Assembly (NCBI GenBank): GCA_902800045.1 | Contig: CADCCZ010000001.1 | Span: forward strand, 248,001 to 312,000 | Direction of reading: 5' to 3' | DNA: 64,000 nt | From: an uncultured Bacteroidia bacterium | Lineage (GTDB): Bacteria; Bacteroidota; Bacteroidia; Bacteroidales; ML635J-15 | In this document: one piece after another, positions 60,675 to 64,000 of the stretch | Position numbering within the stretch: position 1 is the first letter of the stretch | Layout: every line of letters begins with the position of its first letter | Made by a program: the position numbers and the translations under genes | The notes under the pieces: generated by a model | What the model was told of the DNA's origin: nothing | Databases searched by the model: none | Seen by the model: the letters and a program-made list of their open reading frames with translations, nothing else

Positions 60675-63485
60675 TTAGAAATCCATCATGTCAACTCCGC
60701 GTCTGCCTTTATCCTGGAAGCCCTTCATGTTGTATGAGAAGGTAAGCATATAGTATCTCGATAGGGTTGGCGATTCGCGGTAGTAAACAGTGTTGGAATA
60801 TGCATACTGGGCAATCGAAACGCTCTGGTTCAGAAGGTCGCAGGCTGCGAGACGAAGTTCGAACTTGTTGCCCTTGCCGAGATACTGCTTTATTGAAACA
60901 TTCAGGATGTGCATGTCGGGATTGTTGGTAAATTCGTTGTTCAAGTATTTGTTGTACTTGTAGTTGGCTTCCAAGTAGGTGCGACCGAACATCTGCCACT
61001 TGATTGATGTGCCGACATTGTAGTTCGTTGTCTTGTTGTTGTTGAAGTAGTTTTCCGACTTGTAGGTTGTAGTTGTGTAGCCGTAGCGACCGTTTATTCT
61101 CCAAGTAAGTTTGTCCGAGAGGTTTATCTGGAAAGTGATATTCGGGTAGAACGAATTGCTCTGTGACAAGTTTTCGACACCATTTATAAAAATCGGGTTC
61201 TGGTCGTAGCCGTAGCGGAAGCCTAAGCTGGTTGTAAATTTTGACTTTACGATAGGAAGTTCCAGATGTATGTTTGCACCTGCTTCGTGTCCACCGTGTA
61301 CAATTTCCGGGGTGCGAACATTCCTGTATCCAAGACCATCCACATATTCGATTTTTTGGTTGTAGGTTATAAGGTCTGGCTGGTACGAATAGTCAAGACT
61401 TAAGAATGCACCCATAAATGAAGCTCTGTTGTGATAGCCGAACATTGCACTTGTGTTGTGAGAACTTGTGTATGAAAGGTTTGGATTTCCATTTACTACA
61501 TACAGAGGGTCCATATTGGTTGAAATCGGTTGCAAGTAGGTGAAATCTGGCTCTTCAATGTCATACGAGTAATCAAATGACATCCAGATGTTGTTTGGCG
61601 ATTCCCAGTTCAATTCGAAGTAGGGGATAACGCTTCCGTAGTTGCGTCTGAGCGGGTCGCCATCGACATTTGCGCGGGTGTATTTGCCGTTCTGCTGTAA
61701 GTTCTTGTATGCTGCACCTGCGTTGATATACAATCCGTTGAACGAATATGCAAATGCAACTCCGAGACGATTGTAGAAGAGGTCGCGCTGCGAAATTAGC
61801 GACAGCGAATCAATGGCGGCATTAGACTGAAGTTCGTCCTGTGCTTCGTGCGAAAGCTTTTCGGTGTTCATAGAGAAGTTGTAGAATGTGCTGAATGTGA
61901 ATCGCTTGCCTATAGGTTCAACATACATTACGCTCGATTTCAGATTGTTGGTGTTTTTGTTCTGCGACGAAGCAACCTTTATGCGCTCGTCTGGTGTTGT
62001 GGCATTGAAGAATTCGTTCAGATTCTCTTCGTTTTCCTTTTCCAGCGCTATTGTATTGTTGTTTTCGGCACTGATGGAGAAAGAGCGTTTGGGTTTCATG
62101 AACTTGTGGTTGTAAATCACAAGTGCATTGGTGTTTATGTTGTTGACTTTGTAGTCGCTGATTTCTGAATATTGATTAATAAGGTCGAGATTGCCACCTT
62201 GGTACAAGGCGAAATTTTTGTCGTTGTTTCTGTTTCCAGTGAACTTTACATTGATTCTACCGATTATGTAGTCGAGGGAGTCTATTTTCTCCTCGAGGCG
62301 AGCCGACAACGAGTGCGAAAAAATCTTATGGGCATTGTAGGAAGTGTCGGTCTTGAAGTACGAGGTGTCGGTAAGCATTGTCTTCTGGTTGGCAAAAATG
62401 TCGGCGGTAGAATTAATCTGATTATAGGTGTAGTTGGTGTAAAGAATAGTCTTGCCGTCGTCGTAGTTGAAGTTTACACCGCCGCCGTAGTTTTGTGCGA
62501 AGCCGTTGCCGTCCCAATATAGGTTGCTGCCGAATCCGCCCCACCATCCGCCGTTGCCGAATCCGAAGTCGCCATTGTCGTGGGTAAATGCGCTCGAACC
62601 CTTGAATTCCTGCATGTCTTCCCAGTCGGTACGGGTCGAGTTGATATCGTTGCCATAGCCGATAACCGAAAGCTGGTACTTGTCGTTAAAGCGGTTGAAA
62701 CTGCCCTTGGCAAGCCACGGGATGAAGTTGCCGTCGCCCCAGCCAGCACCAACACTAGCCTTGCCGAAGTAGCCCTTCTTGTATTCCTGCTTCAGTTCAA
62801 GGTTCATTACCTTGTTCTGAGTGCCGTCCTTTACGCCGGTAAGCTTTTCCTGCTCCGACTTGTCGTTGTAAACCTGAACCTTCGAAACTGCTTCTGCATC
62901 AATGTTCTGAGTGACCATCTTGGGGTCATCACCGAAGAAGTTCTTTCCATCAACATATACCTTGCTGACATCCTTGCCCATCGACTTTATTCCGCCGTCG
63001 GCATCAACTTCGATGCCTGGAAGTTTCTTCAGCAGGTCTTCTACGGTCGAGCCAGGTGCAACCTTGAAAGTTGCGGCGTTGTATTCCACTGTATCACCTT
63101 TAAATAATAGCGGAGCCTGAGCTTCGTGTACAACTACTTCCATCAGCACTTCGGCAATGGGCGACAACTTGAGGTTGCCGAGGTTTATGCTCTTGCCGTC
63201 GGTCTTCTTTATGTGCTTCTGGTAGGGCGTGTAGGTGATGTGCGAAATCTTTAGCAGATAGTCGCGGTTTTTCACATTCTTGAACACAAAATGTCCATCC
63301 GAACCCGAAATTGCATATTCGAGCAGGGTTGAGTCGCTTTCGTTGAGAAGCATTACGGTTGCGAAAGGTACTTCTTCGCCAGTATCAGCTTCAATGAGAT
63401 TGCCAGAAATCTCAATGTTTTGCGCTGAAATTCTTGCTACGCAAATTGCTGATATGAATAATATTAAAGTGATAAGCCGCTTCAT
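60675..63485 (-). CDS. TonB-dependent-receptor-like outer membrane beta-barrel protein
   Basis: About 936 residues. Signal peptide MKRLITLILFISAICVARIS; a carboxypeptidase-regulatory-like domain (about 22-105; 'EISGNLIEADTGEEVPFATV'); a plug-like domain (about 125-235; 'GSTVEDLLKKLPGIEVDADG', 'VYVDGKNFFGDDP', 'NIDAEAVSKVQVYND'); then a long beta-barrel ending in 'RYYMLTFSYNMKGFQDKGRR'. This matches the OMP_b-brl_3 group, common in Bacteroidota and often paired with GLPGLI genes. The substrate is unknown. No SusD-like partner is present in the window. The start follows a TATTTTTG promoter (63510-63517), which excludes the longer frame to 63548. Confidence 0.88.
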   Translation of the reverse strand: MKRLITLILFISAICVARISAQNIEISGNLIEADTGEEVPFATVMLLNESDSTLLEYAISGSDGHFVFKNVKNRDYLLKISHITYTPYQKHIKKTDGKSINLGNLKLSPIAEVLMEVVVHEAQAPLLFKGDTVEYNAATFKVAPGSTVEDLLKKLPGIEVDADGGIKSMGKDVSKVYVDGKNFFGDDPKMVTQNIDAEAVSKVQVYNDKSEQEKLTGVKDGTQNKVMNLELKQEYKKGYFGKASVGAGWGDGNFIPWLAKGSFNRFNDKYQLSVIGYGNDINSTRTDWEDMQEFKGSSAFTHDNGDFGFGNGGWWGGFGSNLYWDGNGFAQNYGGGVNFNYDDGKTILYTNYTYNQINSTADIFANQKTMLTDTSYFKTDTSYNAHKIFSHSLSARLEEKIDSLDYIIGRINVKFTGNRNNDKNFALYQGGNLDLINQYSEISDYKVNNINTNALVIYNHKFMKPKRSFSISAENNNTIALEKENEENLNEFFNATTPDERIKVASSQNKNTNNLKSSVMYVEPIGKRFTFSTFYNFSMNTEKLSHEAQDELQSNAAIDSLSLISQRDLFYNRLGVAFAYSFNGLYINAGAAYKNLQQNGKYTRANVDGDPLRRNYGSVIPYFELNWESPNNIWMSFDYSYDIEEPDFTYLQPISTNMDPLYVVNGNPNLSYTSSHNTSAMFGYHNRASFMGAFLSLDYSYQPDLITYNQKIEYVDGLGYRNVRTPEIVHGGHEAGANIHLELPIVKSKFTTSLGFRYGYDQNPIFINGVENLSQSNSFYPNITFQINLSDKLTWRINGRYGYTTTTYKSENYFNNNKTTNYNVGTSIKWQMFGRTYLEANYKYNKYLNNEFTNNPDMHILNVSIKQYLGKGNKFELRLAACDLLNQSVSIAQYAYSNTVYYRESPTLSRYYMLTFSYNMKGFQDKGRRGVDMMDF

Positions 63486-63509
63486 ATATCTATATTTTAT
63501 TTTATGTTG

Positions 63510-63517
63510 CAAAAATA
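63510..63517 (-). promoter_or_regulatory. Promoter -7 element of the receptor gene
   Basis: On the minus strand this reads TATTTTTG, 24 bases before the ATG at 63485. Confidence 0.55.
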
Positions 63518-63662
63518 TAACTATTTTTTTGCAGAAATATTGCACCAAAAGGTTTTATATTAAATTTAACATAGTAATAAGGGAGTGTTAAGGCAGACGT
63601 CGTTTCTGCGCTTCGCTGTTTGAAAGATTCTGAGTTTTGGGTTGGTTGGTATGTACAAACAA

Positions 63663-64000
63663 TTAAAAATTCACCACCGTTCCCTTATCTATTCCGTACT
63701 TGTCGCAAAGCCCTGCGTTGATTTCGATTACATACATCGCTGGTGCTTCGGATGGGAGGGAAGTCTCGTCCAATGTCTTTGCATTTTTGCAGATGCTTAC
63801 GACTTCGCGTTTTGCATTGACGTAGATTATGTCCAATGGTATCAATGTGTTGCGCATCCAGAACGAACGCCAGTCCTCGTAGGAGAACATGAACAGCATA
63901 CCTTTATTTTCGTCCATCTGCTTGCGGAACATAAGTCCACGCGCGTGTTCTTCCTCGGTTGTTGCTAGTTCTATGTCAATGTTGAAAATTATCGAGTCGC
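63663..64000 (-). CDS. DUF192 family protein (partial, N-terminus outside window)
   Basis: The frame is open to the window edge; 111 residues are visible. 'TTEEEHARGLMFRKQMDENK', 'GMLFMFSYEDWRSFWMRNT' and 'LIPLDIIYVN' are the core of the DUF192 family (small secreted or membrane-anchored beta proteins related to archaeal Tm1668). 'APAMYVIEINAGLCDKYGI' closes the domain. Function is unknown. An upstream signal peptide or lipobox would lie beyond the window. Confidence 0.85.
   Translation of the reverse strand, partial: DSIIFNIDIELATTEEEHARGLMFRKQMDENKGMLFMFSYEDWRSFWMRNTLIPLDIIYVNAKREVVSICKNAKTLDETSLPSEAPAMYVIEINAGLCDKYGIDKGTVVNF

Noticed and set aside
63592..63620. Short GC-rich hairpin (GCAGACGTCGTTTCTGC) between the DUF192 and receptor genes
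   Set aside because: The 5-bp stem has no T-run, so it is too weak to call a terminator. It may be a repeat remnant, but I see no second copy in the window.

Overview
The window looks like chromosomal DNA from a member of the Bacteroidota, most likely the order Bacteroidales. The evidence is the TAnnTTTG-type -7 promoter element upstream of many genes, several proteins with type IX secretion (T9SS) C-terminal sorting domains, a PorP/SprF-family protein, a GLPGLI-family protein, a TonB-type barrel receptor, and the Bacteroidota-specific families DUF4290 and DUF4924. I see no insertion sequence, prophage, CRISPR array or rRNA. The species cannot be named from the sequence alone.

Layout. 1-7.2 kb: end of a Crp-like regulator, rlmD, a convergent S4-domain/DUF4924 pair, a large periplasmic protein with an OmpA-like motif, a TlpA-like thioredoxin protein and engB. 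7.2-9 kb: porP/sprF-like and an unknown secreted protein on the minus strand. 9.1-30 kb: a DPP4-type peptidase followed by two giant secreted repeat proteins of 2084 and 4000 residues. 30-36.3 kb: a 44-residue lipoprotein, an unknown exported protein, a PcrA/UvrD helicase, DUF4290-murA-tlpA and tRNA-Lys. 36.5-49.3 kb: a secreted trypsin-like protease with five PKD domains, an iron/cobalamin-type ABC importer with cinA, and two paralogous P-domain surface proteins. 49.4-53.2 kb: a minus-strand operon of acyl-CoA ligase, an FGE-like protein and a PBP4-type peptidase. 53.4-64 kb: a membrane LytTR regulator leading an mtnA-like and class II aldolase operon, a META-like lipoprotein, a short GT4 protein, ogt, kdsA, a CapA-like lipoprotein, a GLPGLI protein, a TonB-type barrel receptor and a partial DUF192 gene.

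How it fits together. At least five genes encode T9SS cargo (2084, 4000, 1201, 508 and 1028 residues), and a PorP/SprF-type protein is encoded nearby. The region therefore builds a large share of the cell's secreted and surface-anchored proteins. The most unusual item is the 4000-residue protein. It carries nine tandem copies of a three-module unit of about 340 residues, then extra B-C pairs, then a degenerate A module. Its first module type also occurs once near the N-terminus of the neighbouring 2084-residue protein, which otherwise consists of Ig-like 72-residue repeats and SprB-like 73-residue repeats. I do not recognise this module as a named domain.

Intergenic regions hold several short palindromes with almost no loop and AT-rich dispersed repeats. 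Some of these run into the ends of genes and decide where the true start or stop lies.
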